IMG/VR virus record: IMGVR_UViG_3300021424_000101
Span: 1-38,798 of that record
DNA length: 38,798 bases
Origin: a virus
Strand: one strand, 5' to 3'
Shown here in pieces: positions 15,947 through 23,100 of this stretch. The notes under the pieces were generated by a model. It was not told the origin of the DNA, did not search any database, and saw only the letters and a list, made by a program, of their open reading frames with translations. The position numbers and the translations under genes are program-made. How positions within the stretch are numbered: position 1 is the first letter of the stretch; each line of letters opens with the position of its first letter.

Positions 15947-16018
15947 GCCTCTTTAGCTCAGTGGTAGAGCAACGGTTTTGTAAACCGTTGGTCATCGGTT
16001 CAAATCCGATAGGAGGCT
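15947..16018 (+). tRNA. tRNA-Thr (UGU)
   Basis: 72 nt. Acceptor GCCTCTT pairs with AGGAGGC; D arm TAGCTCAGTGGTAGAGC; anticodon loop TTTGTAA gives UGU; T arm ATCGG-TTCAAAT-CCGAT; discriminator U; no encoded CCA. It ends one base before the tmRNA acceptor piece, so the two are probably cut from one precursor. Confidence 0.95.
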
Positions 16019-16019
16019 T

Positions 16020-16281
16020 CCGCTTTTGCGGATAGGTGGTTCCACCGATATTTCGGACAGGGGTTCGATTCCCCTTATCTCCATTTCGCGGGGATATACT
16101 GGTTTCGACGGGGTGTTATGGGGAATTACTGAAACCTGCTTGGATAAGCAAAAAATAGATGCCAAAAACATCGAAGCCGCGAACAAGATTGTTCGCTTCT
16201 CCCGTCAGTCTGCTCCTGTAGCTGCCTGACCCATATAAGGGAGAACGGGGTCAAGTCAGCCTTGTTACCCAAGTGACTCTT
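16020..16281 (+). ncRNA. ssrA: Circularly permuted two-piece tmRNA (ssrA)
   Basis: The gene order is acceptor piece, short spacer, coding piece. The acceptor piece ends with a T arm (AGGGG 16059-16063, loop TTCGATT, CCCCT 16071-16075), the acceptor strand TATCTCC (16076-16082) and discriminator A. After a 6-base spacer (16084-16089), the coding piece begins GGGGATA (16090-16096), which pairs perfectly (one G-U) with TATCTCC, followed by the tmRNA D-loop signature CTGGTTTCGACGGGG. GCAAAAAATAG and a GATG/CATC stem (as in E. coli GTCG/CGAC) precede the tag frame at 16179-16229: ANKIVRFSRQSAPVAA then TGA, closely matching tags I recall from marine picocyanobacteria. The stop lies in a 6-bp hairpin (16227-16232/16248-16253). 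tmRNA with SmpB frees stalled ribosomes and tags products for proteolysis. Outer ends are approximate. Confidence 0.93.
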
Positions 16282-16297
16282 GAGGGTGAAATGCCCT

Positions 16298-16315
16298 CCC
16301 CAAATGATAAGGGGG
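16298..16315 (+). promoter_or_regulatory. Hairpin covering the ribosome-binding site of the 16320 gene
   Basis: CCCC (16298-16301) can pair with the GGGG(G) run at 16311-16315, which is the Shine-Dalgarno sequence for ATG 16320. Alternatively the CCC belongs to the preceding GAGGG/CCCTC stem (16282-16286/16294-16298). The two foldings are mutually exclusive, which could couple translation to tmRNA processing. Inference only. Confidence 0.35.
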
Positions 16316-16319
16316 AATT

Positions 16320-16523
16320 ATGTCTCTTATTTCGCAACGAGATAGACAACTTGCTATTACCGCTTTTAATCACTATATTGATTTTCTTTCCAGTGAAGTA
16401 GAATTCCTTGAGAAAGAAGATATGCTAGATGATGTCAATTATGAAGAGTATAAATCAGAACTAACTGAATCCTATGCTCTAGTGAATTGGATCAAACTAG
16501 AATATCAAAAAAATGAAAATTAA
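16320..16523 (+). CDS. Small acidic phage protein, unknown
   Basis: 67 aa (MSLISQRDRQLAITAFNHYI...), with a strong GGGGG ribosome-binding run 5 bases before the ATG. It is helical and acidic (LSSEVEFLEKEDMLDDVNYE), with no recognised motif. It sits between the tmRNA and tRNA-Leu(UAG) and overlaps the next gene by 11 bases, so it is probably co-transcribed with the RNA genes. Confidence 0.65.
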   Translation: MSLISQRDRQLAITAFNHYIDFLSSEVEFLEKEDMLDDVNYEEYKSELTESYALVNWIKLEYQKNEN

Positions 16524-16707
16524 TCTGTGGTATTGTAGAGAGATGAAACAGTGGCGATGGACTCTTGTAGATGATCATCGACCTATTATAAAACAAGAAT
16601 CTGGCCAAAGACCCGATCTCAGAGATGCAATGAATGATGTTGCCGATACTGTAGAATATCTGTTAGAGTATCAATGCCCGAATGGTGAAATTGGTAAACA
16701 CGCATGA
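16513..16707 (+). CDS. Small phage protein whose end overlaps a tRNA gene
   Basis: 64 aa beginning MKINLWYCREMKQWRWTLVD, rich in Trp, with DAMNDVADTVEYLLEYQ near the end. The last ~10 codons (CPNGEIGKHA) lie inside tRNA-Leu(UAG). RNase P cleavage at 16676 would remove the stop codon from the mRNA, so protein can only come from unprocessed transcripts. No family recognised. Confidence 0.6.
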   Translation: MKINLWYCREMKQWRWTLVDDHRPIIKQESGQRPDLRDAMNDVADTVEYLLEYQCPNGEIGKHA

Positions 16708-16755
16708 CTTAGGATCATGTGCTTCGGCTTGGAGGTTCGAGTCCTCTTTCGGGCA
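16676..16755 (+). tRNA. tRNA-Leu (UAG)
   Basis: 80-nt class II tRNA: acceptor GCCCGAA/TTCGGGC, D arm TGGTGAAATTGGTAAACA, anticodon stem CATGA/TCATG with loop CTTAGGA giving UAG, short variable arm, T arm with loop TTCGAGT, discriminator A. No encoded CCA. It overlaps the 3' end of the preceding protein gene by 32 bases. Confidence 0.93.
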
Positions 16756-16846
16756 TTGCTATTTGCGCTGGAGCTGATAATCCAGAATGCCGTAGCAAAA
16801 TTGGGGAAGTGATCCTGCGGTTCCGTCCAAGAGCTCTCCTTCCCCT
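16756..16846 (+). ncRNA. Structured RNA element or leader, unclassified
   Basis: Two stable helices lie between tRNA-Leu(UAG) and the gene at 16875. Helix 1: TTGCTA (16756-16761) with TAGCAA (16793-16798), enclosing CTGGA/TCCAG around loop GCTGATAA. Helix 2: GGGGAAG (16803-16809) with CTTCCCC (16839-16845) around a 29-base C/G-rich internal region. There is no U-tract, so it is not a classical terminator, and it does not fold as a tRNA. It could be a 5' regulatory leader of the next gene or an independent phage RNA. I cannot assign it to a known riboswitch class. Confidence 0.45.
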
Positions 16847-16874
16847 CACACACAAACACACAAGGAGTAAAATT

Positions 16875-17087
16875 ATGACACCTTACGAACTTAGATTCAA
16901 CATTTTTCAGGAAGCAGAAGCACTAGCAGATCGTCAGTATCAATCTGAATATGCTGCTGTTACAATGTGGAATGAAAAACAATGTGACTCAAATAACTTG
17001 AAAGAATTTCCAACATTTCCTACTTTTGAGTATATTCAACAACTTGCCGAGAATATTAATAACTTTGTAAGTTCTAATTCTAAGTAA
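16875..17087 (+). CDS. Small phage protein, unknown
   Basis: 70 aa starting MTPYELRFNIFQEAEALADR, with AAGGAG 8 bases upstream, which fixes this start; the frame is open further back but runs through the structured RNA and tRNA. Predicted helical and acidic (FNIFQEAEALADRQYQSEYA), ending in QLAENINNFVSSNSK. No catalytic motif. I recall MTPYELRF... proteins in cyanophage tRNA/early regions, function unknown. Confidence 0.7.
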   Translation: MTPYELRFNIFQEAEALADRQYQSEYAAVTMWNEKQCDSNNLKEFPTFPTFEYIQQLAENINNFVSSNSK

Positions 17088-17093
17088 AATATC

Positions 17094-17109
17094 GGGGTGG
17101 CAACACCCC
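17094..17109 (+). terminator. GC-rich hairpin after 16875 gene (weak terminator or processing site)
   Basis: GGGGTG-GCAA-CACCCC, a 6-bp stem with a GNRA tetraloop. There is no following U-run, and a tRNA begins 10 bases later. It may be an mRNA 3' stabiliser or RNase processing signal rather than a terminator. Confidence 0.4.
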
Positions 17110-17118
17110 CATCAGTAT

Positions 17119-17190
17119 TCCTCTGTAGCTCAGCGGTAGAGCGGTCGGCTGTTAACCGATTGGTCGCAAGTTCGATCCTTGCCGGGGGAG
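17119..17190 (+). tRNA. tRNA-Asn (GUU)
   Basis: 72 nt: acceptor TCCTCTG pairs with CGGGGGA (including two T-G pairs), D arm TAGCTCAGCGGTAGAGC, anticodon loop CTGTTAA giving GUU, T arm GCAAG-TTCGATC-CTTGC, discriminator G. No encoded CCA. Confidence 0.94.
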
Positions 17191-17192
17191 TC

Positions 17193-17265
17193 GGGGAATT
17201 AGCTCAGTTGGTAGAGCATCGCCTTTGCAAGGCGGTTGTCAGGGGTTCGAGTCCCCTATTCTCCA
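17193..17265 (+). tRNA. tRNA-Ala (UGC)
   Basis: 73 nt: acceptor GGGGAAT/ATTCTCC, D arm TAGCTCAGTTGGTAGAGC, anticodon loop TTTGCAA giving UGC, T stem AGGGG/CCCCT with loop TTCGAGT, discriminator A. It starts 2 bases after tRNA-Asn, so the pair is co-processed. The T arm and acceptor strand nearly match those of the tmRNA, consistent with the alanine identity tmRNA needs. Confidence 0.95.
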
Positions 17266-17295
17266 TATAAATTATAATAGTGCGATGATTATCTA

Positions 17296-18960
17296 ATGAG
17301 AATTATTGGAATTAGTCCGAGTCATGATTCTTCTGTATGTGTCTTGAATGATGGAGTTATTGAAGGATTCTATAAAGAAGAACGGTTTTGTGGAATCAAG
17401 AAAGAATCGAAACCATATCTTTCTGTATTAGAGGCACATAAAAATCTTAAAGGTTCAGTTGATGCGGTAGTTATTTCTACTCCAGATAGTATTGAAGCTG
17501 ATCATGGAATTTCAAAACTCTCTAAGAGACTGTTTGATTGTGAAATTATTGATTTGTCTGGTTGCCATCACATTACACATGCTGCATTAGCTTTTGAAAA
17601 TAGTGAATTCAATGAGAGTCTAGTCTTTGTCATTGATAGAAATGGGTCAATTATTGATTATCTGAGGGAATCTGAAACTGTAATTGTTGCCAAGAAAAGT
17701 CCATATTCATTTATTGAGATTTATAAGAATTATTGTTCTGTTGCTCTGGGCTCAGTTGCGACTCCTGTCGTTGATAATACCATCAATAAACTCAAAAAAC
17801 AAAAACCAAATATAAAACACATATGTAGAAGTTGTTTCAATACTGTAAAAGTATATGAGTCTGCAACAACTTTAATTGGAGAACATCCTCTGGAAAATGG
17901 TAAAACCATGGGACTTTCTGCATATGGAAATTCTGCAGGATACCCAGATCTTTTTCTAAGAAGTTTGGATACAGATGTATATTGTGTTCCACATGATTCA
18001 TATTTCTCTTATGAAACTCGGTTATCACAAGTCACACCAGTTAATTTTAGAGAACTAAATCATTTGTCGTCAAACGGCGTTCCCAAAAAAGATTATGACG
18101 TTTATGCTGATTTTGCAAAACACGTTCAGAGTCAGACTCAGGAAGAAATATACAGAATGATTCAACACTGGGTCTATAAAACTAAAATTAAGAATGTAGT
18201 TATCACTGGTGGTTATGGTCTGAATGTTGTTGCAAATTCTTATTTTGTAGAGAAACTGCCTGATGTCAATTTCTTTTTTGAACCAATGGCAGATGATACT
18301 GGAAATAGTATTGGTGGTGCTCTGTTAGTTTATAAAGAAAAATCTCAAACACTTCAATCTCACCCACTTAAAGATACATTCTTTCATGGACATCATTATT
18401 CTTTAGATCATATTGAGGGATCTACTGTAACTGTTGATGATATTGTCAATCTTATTGCAGATCAAAAATCAGTCGCTGTTTATCAAGGTTTTTCTGAAGC
18501 CGGTCAACGTGCATTAGGTAATCGTTCGATTCTTTTTGATGCTACTAACCCAGATGCAAGAACCCTCGTTAACTTAATTAAAAAAAGAGAATGGTATCGT
18601 CCATTTGCAGCAATGATTCTTGAAGAAGATGCAAATGAGTATTTTGATATGTTGGGACTGAAAAAAAGTGAGTCAATGACAAACTCATTTCAAGTTCGAG
18701 AACAATATGTAGAACTTTTAAAAGGCATTTGTCATGTAGACGGATCTTGTCGATTACAAACAATTGACCAATCACACTCTCTGTATGAGTTACTCGTGAA
18801 ATTTAAAGAGAAAAATAACGTTGGCATTGTATTAAACACCAGTTTTAATTTGGCTGGAGCCCCTTTAGTTGAAACTCCAGAAGATGCAATCAAAACTCTT
18901 CGTGAATCAACTTTAGATTATCTTTGGTTTCCCGAAATTAAAAAACTATTGACAAAATAG
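17296..18960 (+). CDS. Carbamoyltransferase, NodU/CmcH/TobZ type
   Basis: A 554-aa, full-length member of the O-carbamoyltransferase family, which moves a carbamoyl group from carbamoyl phosphate (via carbamoyl-adenylate) to a hydroxyl on a sugar or antibiotic. The N-terminal actin/kinase-like domain (1-340) starts MRIIGISPSHDSSVCVLNDG and carries the metal/adenylate His motif H91-H92-x-x-H95 (GCHHITHAALAF). KTMGLSAYGN and VVITGGYGLNVVANS follow. The C-terminal domain has YQGFSEAGQRALGNRSILFD, REWYRPFAAMILEE and NTSFNLAGAPLVETPEDA. Such genes occur in T4-like cyanophages; the substrate is unknown, perhaps a surface or nucleotide sugar. No strong ribosome-binding site is seen. Confidence 0.88.
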   Translation: MRIIGISPSHDSSVCVLNDGVIEGFYKEERFCGIKKESKPYLSVLEAHKNLKGSVDAVVISTPDSIEADHGISKLSKRLFDCEIIDLSGCHHITHAALAFENSEFNESLVFVIDRNGSIIDYLRESETVIVAKKSPYSFIEIYKNYCSVALGSVATPVVDNTINKLKKQKPNIKHICRSCFNTVKVYESATTLIGEHPLENGKTMGLSAYGNSAGYPDLFLRSLDTDVYCVPHDSYFSYETRLSQVTPVNFRELNHLSSNGVPKKDYDVYADFAKHVQSQTQEEIYRMIQHWVYKTKIKNVVITGGYGLNVVANSYFVEKLPDVNFFFEPMADDTGNSIGGALLVYKEKSQTLQSHPLKDTFFHGHHYSLDHIEGSTVTVDDIVNLIADQKSVAVYQGFSEAGQRALGNRSILFDATNPDARTLVNLIKKREWYRPFAAMILEEDANEYFDMLGLKKSESMTNSFQVREQYVELLKGICHVDGSCRLQTIDQSHSLYELLVKFKEKNNVGIVLNTSFNLAGAPLVETPEDAIKTLRESTLDYLWFPEIKKLLTK

Positions 18961-18977
18961 ATTATATCTGTTATTAT
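18949..18977 (+). promoter_or_regulatory. Sigma70-type promoter
   Basis: TTGACA (18949-18954), a 17-base spacer and TATTAT (18972-18977, five of six). The -35 lies inside the last codons of the carbamoyltransferase gene. It drives the small-gene string 19011-20110. Confidence 0.8.
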
Positions 18978-19010
18978 TTGTATGTGTGAAGGAAGTGCTA
19001 TTGGAGGGAG

Positions 19011-19229
19011 ATGTCCCTCCTTCAACTATTAAAATCCATGACTTATAAACCATATAGTCCAGAGTGGCATCGCAAAAGATATCTTAAAGAAGCAATAGAT
19101 AAGTATCTGGACGAACAAATTGATAATGAAGTTATTCTAAACGATCTTTGCGATATTCTCTCGCAAAGATCCGAACAAGCATATGAGGAATTTACTAGAA
19201 TCAACAATCTGGAATCCAGAATTAAGTGA
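19011..19229 (+). CDS. Small phage protein, unknown
   Basis: 72 aa. The ATG at 19011 follows GGAGGG closely; an internal ATG at 19038 (MTYKPYSPEWHRKRYLKEAI) has no ribosome-binding site but could be the conserved start. Basic N-terminus and acidic helical C-terminus (EVILNDLCDILSQRSEQAYE). I recall MTYKPYSPEWHRKRYLKEA-type proteins in cyanophages; function unknown. Confidence 0.7.
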   Translation: MSLLQLLKSMTYKPYSPEWHRKRYLKEAIDKYLDEQIDNEVILNDLCDILSQRSEQAYEEFTRINNLESRIK

Positions 19230-19262
19230 TTAATTCTAAATAATCCTATATGGAAATTGCAT

Positions 19263-19580
19263 ATGCTTTCTACTCAATATCGTCTTCGTCTTGAATCTAT
19301 TTGTGAAAAAATTGTTCTTCACGAGGAAGTAAGTCTTGAGGATATGATTTGGGCAGAAAAACTTGCAAAGGCAAATCGTTCTGCTGCGACGATACTTCGT
19401 CAGGCAAGAAGGAAAGCAGAAAATCCTAATATGGATGCAATGGACGATTTTATGAATCAACTTGATATTGGTGGATTGGGACACGAACGATTTGGTCGTC
19501 GTGGTTTTGATAATCCAGATGATCTACACGATTGGTTTAAACGTGACGAGGATCAAACTGATTGGAGACAGAGAGATTGA
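19263..19580 (+). CDS. Small helical phage protein, unknown
   Basis: 105 aa from ATG 19263; a TTG two codons earlier is possible. Helical, charged first half (YRLRLESICEKIVLHEEVSL; MIWAEKLAKANRSAATILRQ) and a Gly/Asp-rich end (GGLGHERFGRRGFDNPDDLH). A CTAAATAA element lies ~18 bases upstream (19238). The TGA stop overlaps the next gene's TTG start. No family recognised. Confidence 0.7.
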   Translation: MLSTQYRLRLESICEKIVLHEEVSLEDMIWAEKLAKANRSAATILRQARRKAENPNMDAMDDFMNQLDIGGLGHERFGRRGFDNPDDLHDWFKRDEDQTDWRQRD

Positions 19581-19789
19581 AACATGCGCTAATTGTTTCT
19601 TTATGTTTTTTGCCTCTTGCTCTTATCTACATAATTATGAAAGTATCTCTGTGGCTGTCCTCTAGCATATCAGAAGTCAATTATGTCAGAGAAGATGCAA
19701 AACGATCACACGGACCATATATGGTCAATCCATATGCAGACATTGACGAGGAGGATGAGGAATATGGAAGTCAGTCAGATTATCAATGA
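19577..19789 (+). CDS. Small membrane protein, unknown
   Basis: 70 aa starting at TTG 19577 (TTGA overlap with the previous stop); AGAGAGA immediately upstream serves as the ribosome-binding region. (M)KHALIVSLCFLPLALIYIIM forms one membrane helix, followed by VSLWLSSSISEVNYVREDAK and an acidic tail (NPYADIDEEDEEYG). The layout is a short N-anchor with a cytoplasmic or periplasmic acidic tail. Similar proteins are familiar from cyanophage small-gene clusters; role unknown. Confidence 0.7.
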   Translation: MKHALIVSLCFLPLALIYIIMKVSLWLSSSISEVNYVREDAKRSHGPYMVNPYADIDEEDEEYGSQSDYQ

Positions 19790-19907
19790 TGCTATACTAG
19801 AATGGTATTCTGATCAGGGACAAGAAGTTCCTCGATGGAGAATGCAAAAAGACCCACAGTGGTGGATTGATTATATAAAAGAATTAAATCAAAAAAAGGG
19901 TCACTAA
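19764..19907 (+). CDS. Very small phage protein, 47 aa
   Basis: Starts at ATG 19764 behind GAGGA and overlaps the previous gene by 26 bases. Sequence MEVSQIINDAILEWYSDQGQ, then PRWRMQKDPQWWIDYIKELN; Trp-rich. An ATG further upstream in the same frame (19683) is possible but lies wholly inside the previous gene. Overlaps the next gene by one base (TAATG). Function unknown. Confidence 0.6.
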   Translation: MEVSQIINDAILEWYSDQGQEVPRWRMQKDPQWWIDYIKELNQKKGH

Positions 19908-20110
19908 TGACTTACGAAGAGTTTTTGGATATGCCTACAACTTTTCTAGATGATATGGATAAACTGATACAGATCAAACACAAATACCGTATGGAGTTTA
20001 CGGATGAGGAGAAAGAAATTAACCAACATCTTCTCACGTATGAAGAAGAAATGAGACTCAATAAATTGAGATATCAGTTTGAGAAGTGTTGGGAAATCAA
20101 AGAGGATTGA
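19907..20110 (+). CDS. Small acidic helical phage protein
   Basis: 67 aa (MTYEEFLDMPTTFLDDMDKL...), overlapping the previous stop by one base and thus coupled to it. It is predicted to be two helices with heptad-like spacing (NQHLLTYEEEMRLNKLRYQF). It is the last gene of the early-type string before the late promoter at 20134. No family recognised. Confidence 0.65.
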   Translation: MTYEEFLDMPTTFLDDMDKLIQIKHKYRMEFTDEEKEINQHLLTYEEEMRLNKLRYQFEKCWEIKED

Positions 20111-20133
20111 AAAAATACGGGAATTTTACTCTT

Positions 20134-20141
20134 CTAAATAC
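20134..20141 (+). promoter_or_regulatory. Late promoter candidate for the giant fibre gene
   Basis: CTAAATAC, identical to the minus-strand element at 1488-1481, 30 bases before ATG 20172 with no gene between. There is no -35 box, as in T4 late promoters. Confidence 0.55.
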
Positions 20142-20171
20142 AACAGAAGATATTAGGTTTGAGCTAATAAG

Positions 20172-23100
20172 ATGCCTCTATCAAGATTAGAAAATTTCTT
20201 AAAGAACGCTGAAGGCAATATTTTATATGTGAATCCAAGCGACTTTGATGCCACGGATAGTCTCGAAAATAGAGGCAATTCTTTAACTAGACCATTCAAG
20301 ACAATCCAAAGAGCTCTAATTGAAGCAGCAAGATTTTCATATCAAACTGGAAAAAATAATGATAGGATTGATAGAACAACTATCTTAACTTTTCCAGGCA
20401 CTCACTATATCGATAACAGACCAGGATACACTGTACAAGAGACTGGTGGTGTTGCAGTCTATAAAGCGAGAAGAAATAGTTCTTATATATCACAGACTCT
20501 TCAAGAGTTTACAACAGAAACTAACTTTGATATCCTTGATAGGAACAACGAATTATACAAATATAACTCTGTTGAAGGTGGAGTTATTCTTCCTCGTGGT
20601 ACTTCTATTATTGGTTTAGATCTCCGCAAAACAAAGATTAGACCACTCTATGTGCCGGATCCAGAGGATTCTAGATTTGAGTATACTTCCATTTTTAGAG
20701 TAACGGGTACTTGTTACTTTACTGCATTTACTATATTTGATGGAGATATTTCTAAGACCTGTTATTATGACTTTGACAGCAATGTAAGAAGACCAACATT
20801 TTCTCACCACAAACTATCTTGCTTCCAGTATGCTGATGGAGTAAATAACATCATTATTGATGGTGCTGATAGTCAGCTGACCGATCTTGATATGTATTAT
20901 TACAAGATTGCGAAAGCTTATGGTGATGCATCTGGTAGAGCGATTGGAGACTTTCCAACTTTTGATGATTTCGAACCAAACGTTGACGAATTTAGAATTG
21001 TTGGTGATCTTTCTGCTGATCCTATTGGCATTACGTCAATTAGAGCTGGAGATGGTAATACATCATCTACAGTTATTACTGTTGATACGTTAAGAAATCA
21101 CGGACTGTTCAAAGATACTCCTATTTTAATTGCTGGTATCACTACTAGTATTCAATCGTATAATGGATCTTTCTTAGTTAGTGAAGTTATAACAGACAGG
21201 CAGTTTAGATTTGTTGCTCCATCTGCACCAGGAAATCCATTACCTATTCCACAAGAATTTCAAAATTCTTCTGTTATTATTGAACCTGATACAGTAAGTT
21301 CTGCATCTCCATACGTTTTTAACTGTTCACTCCGTTCTGTTTACGGTATGAATGGTATGGATTGTAATGGTGACAAAGCAACAGGATTTAAGTCCATGGT
21401 TGTTGCTCAGTTCACTGGTATTTCAATTCAAAAAGATGACAATGCATTTGTTATCTACAACCCAGATACTGCAGTATTTAATGACACCAATACTGTTTCT
21501 GACGCTGAAAAACCGTTACACTCAAACTCAAAGGCAATTTATAAGCCTAGGTATGAAACTTCGCACATGCGTATTCGTAATAATGCAGTTGTGCAAATCG
21601 TTTCGGTGTTTGCTATTGCATTTGCAAGACATTTCCACGCAGAGAGGGGGGGAGATGCTTCAATTACGAACTCCAACTCAAACTTTGGTCAGACCGCACT
21701 AGAGTCTGAAGGTTTTAGACCACAATCGTTCGATAGGGATAACACTGGTTACATCACACATATCATTCCACCAAGAGAACTTGTAGAGGAAGAAACCACT
21801 GTATCTTGGTTGACAATTGACGTAGCTAAAACTGTAGGAACTGCAAATACAAGTAGATTGTATTTGTATGGTTATGATACTCTAGAAATTTCTCCACCAT
21901 CGCAGATTGACTCATATCGAGTTGGTGGTAAAAAGGGAGAACGGTTATATTTGAGTTTGGTTAACACTCTATCTGGTACTGCTCAACAAGCGACATATGA
22001 AGCCCCTGTTTTGATGCAGGTTACAAGTGGAGTTGGTACATCAAGATCAAAAGAATATGATGTAATTAGATCTTCAGGAGTAAACTACGTTATTTCTAAC
22101 GTTTTTGGACTCGTTCAGAATCACCAGTTGGTTAATGGTGAAAAAGTAAGAATATTCAGTGATACTGGTGAAACTCCTAATGGTATTGTTAACGATAAAA
22201 TTTATTATGCAATCACTGGTGGTACGCTTGCAAATAATAGAATGCAACTTGCAGCAACATTCAATGATGCTATTGCACGTAGACCAATTACTGGATTATC
22301 GAATGCTGGCGGCAAACTCAGGATCGTAAGTACGGTTGCTGATAAAGTTCCAGGTGAACCAGGACACCCAATCCAGTGGGATGATGTAGTACTTAATTGG
22401 TATATACTTGTTAATCCTAGTTTTTCTGTAAACACAATCTATCCAAACTTAGTAGCCCTTGGTGCTGGAGTAATTGGTGAGGAATCTGGTTCAACATATA
22501 TCACTAGAAGAGTTGATAATAGAAGTCTATTAGATAGAGTCTATAGAGTTCGTTATGTAATTCCAAAAGAACACATTGATGCAAGACCACCTACTCCTGG
22601 ATTTGTTTTACAAGAATCTAAAACTACTGGAATTTCCAGTGCATCATTCTTAAGTGCAAATCTTTCAAACCCAACTCAACTTAAGAACGTTAAACTTATT
22701 AAAAATGCAACATATTCTAGCGGATCTATTATTTTCACTACTGAAAAAAACCATGGATTAGAAGAAAATGACCTTGTTACAGTAACAAATGTACAAAGTT
22801 CTAACAATAGTACTGCTAAATTTGGATTTGGTTACAATGGCGAAAATGTTGTAACTCAAGTATTAAGTGCAAAACAATTTAGAGTTGCTGGGATCACAAC
22901 GGATCCAGGAACGTTCCAAAACCAAATTAACCAAAGGACAACTCAGCAACAGATTGATGTTCTACCAACAATACAAAAATCTAAGAGTGTGGATTCTTTG
23001 TATGTTTATCGTGTAAATGAAATTCGAGGGCATAGACCAGGTATTTCTGGGCAAGATGGTATCTATAACGTTACTCTTGCCTGTGGATCTATTGCACTTG

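Noticed and set aside
16026-16229. A 67-codon open frame ending ...ANKIVRFSRQSAPVAA
   Set aside because: It is not an independent protein gene: the frame happens to cross the tmRNA acceptor piece and ends with the tmRNA tag, which is translated only by trans-translation.
16756-16800. Possible tRNA-Ile (GAU) from CTGGA-GCTGATAA-TCCAG
   Set aside because: The anticodon loop would have 8 bases, and there is no D arm or T arm in a valid position; kept only as a structured RNA element.
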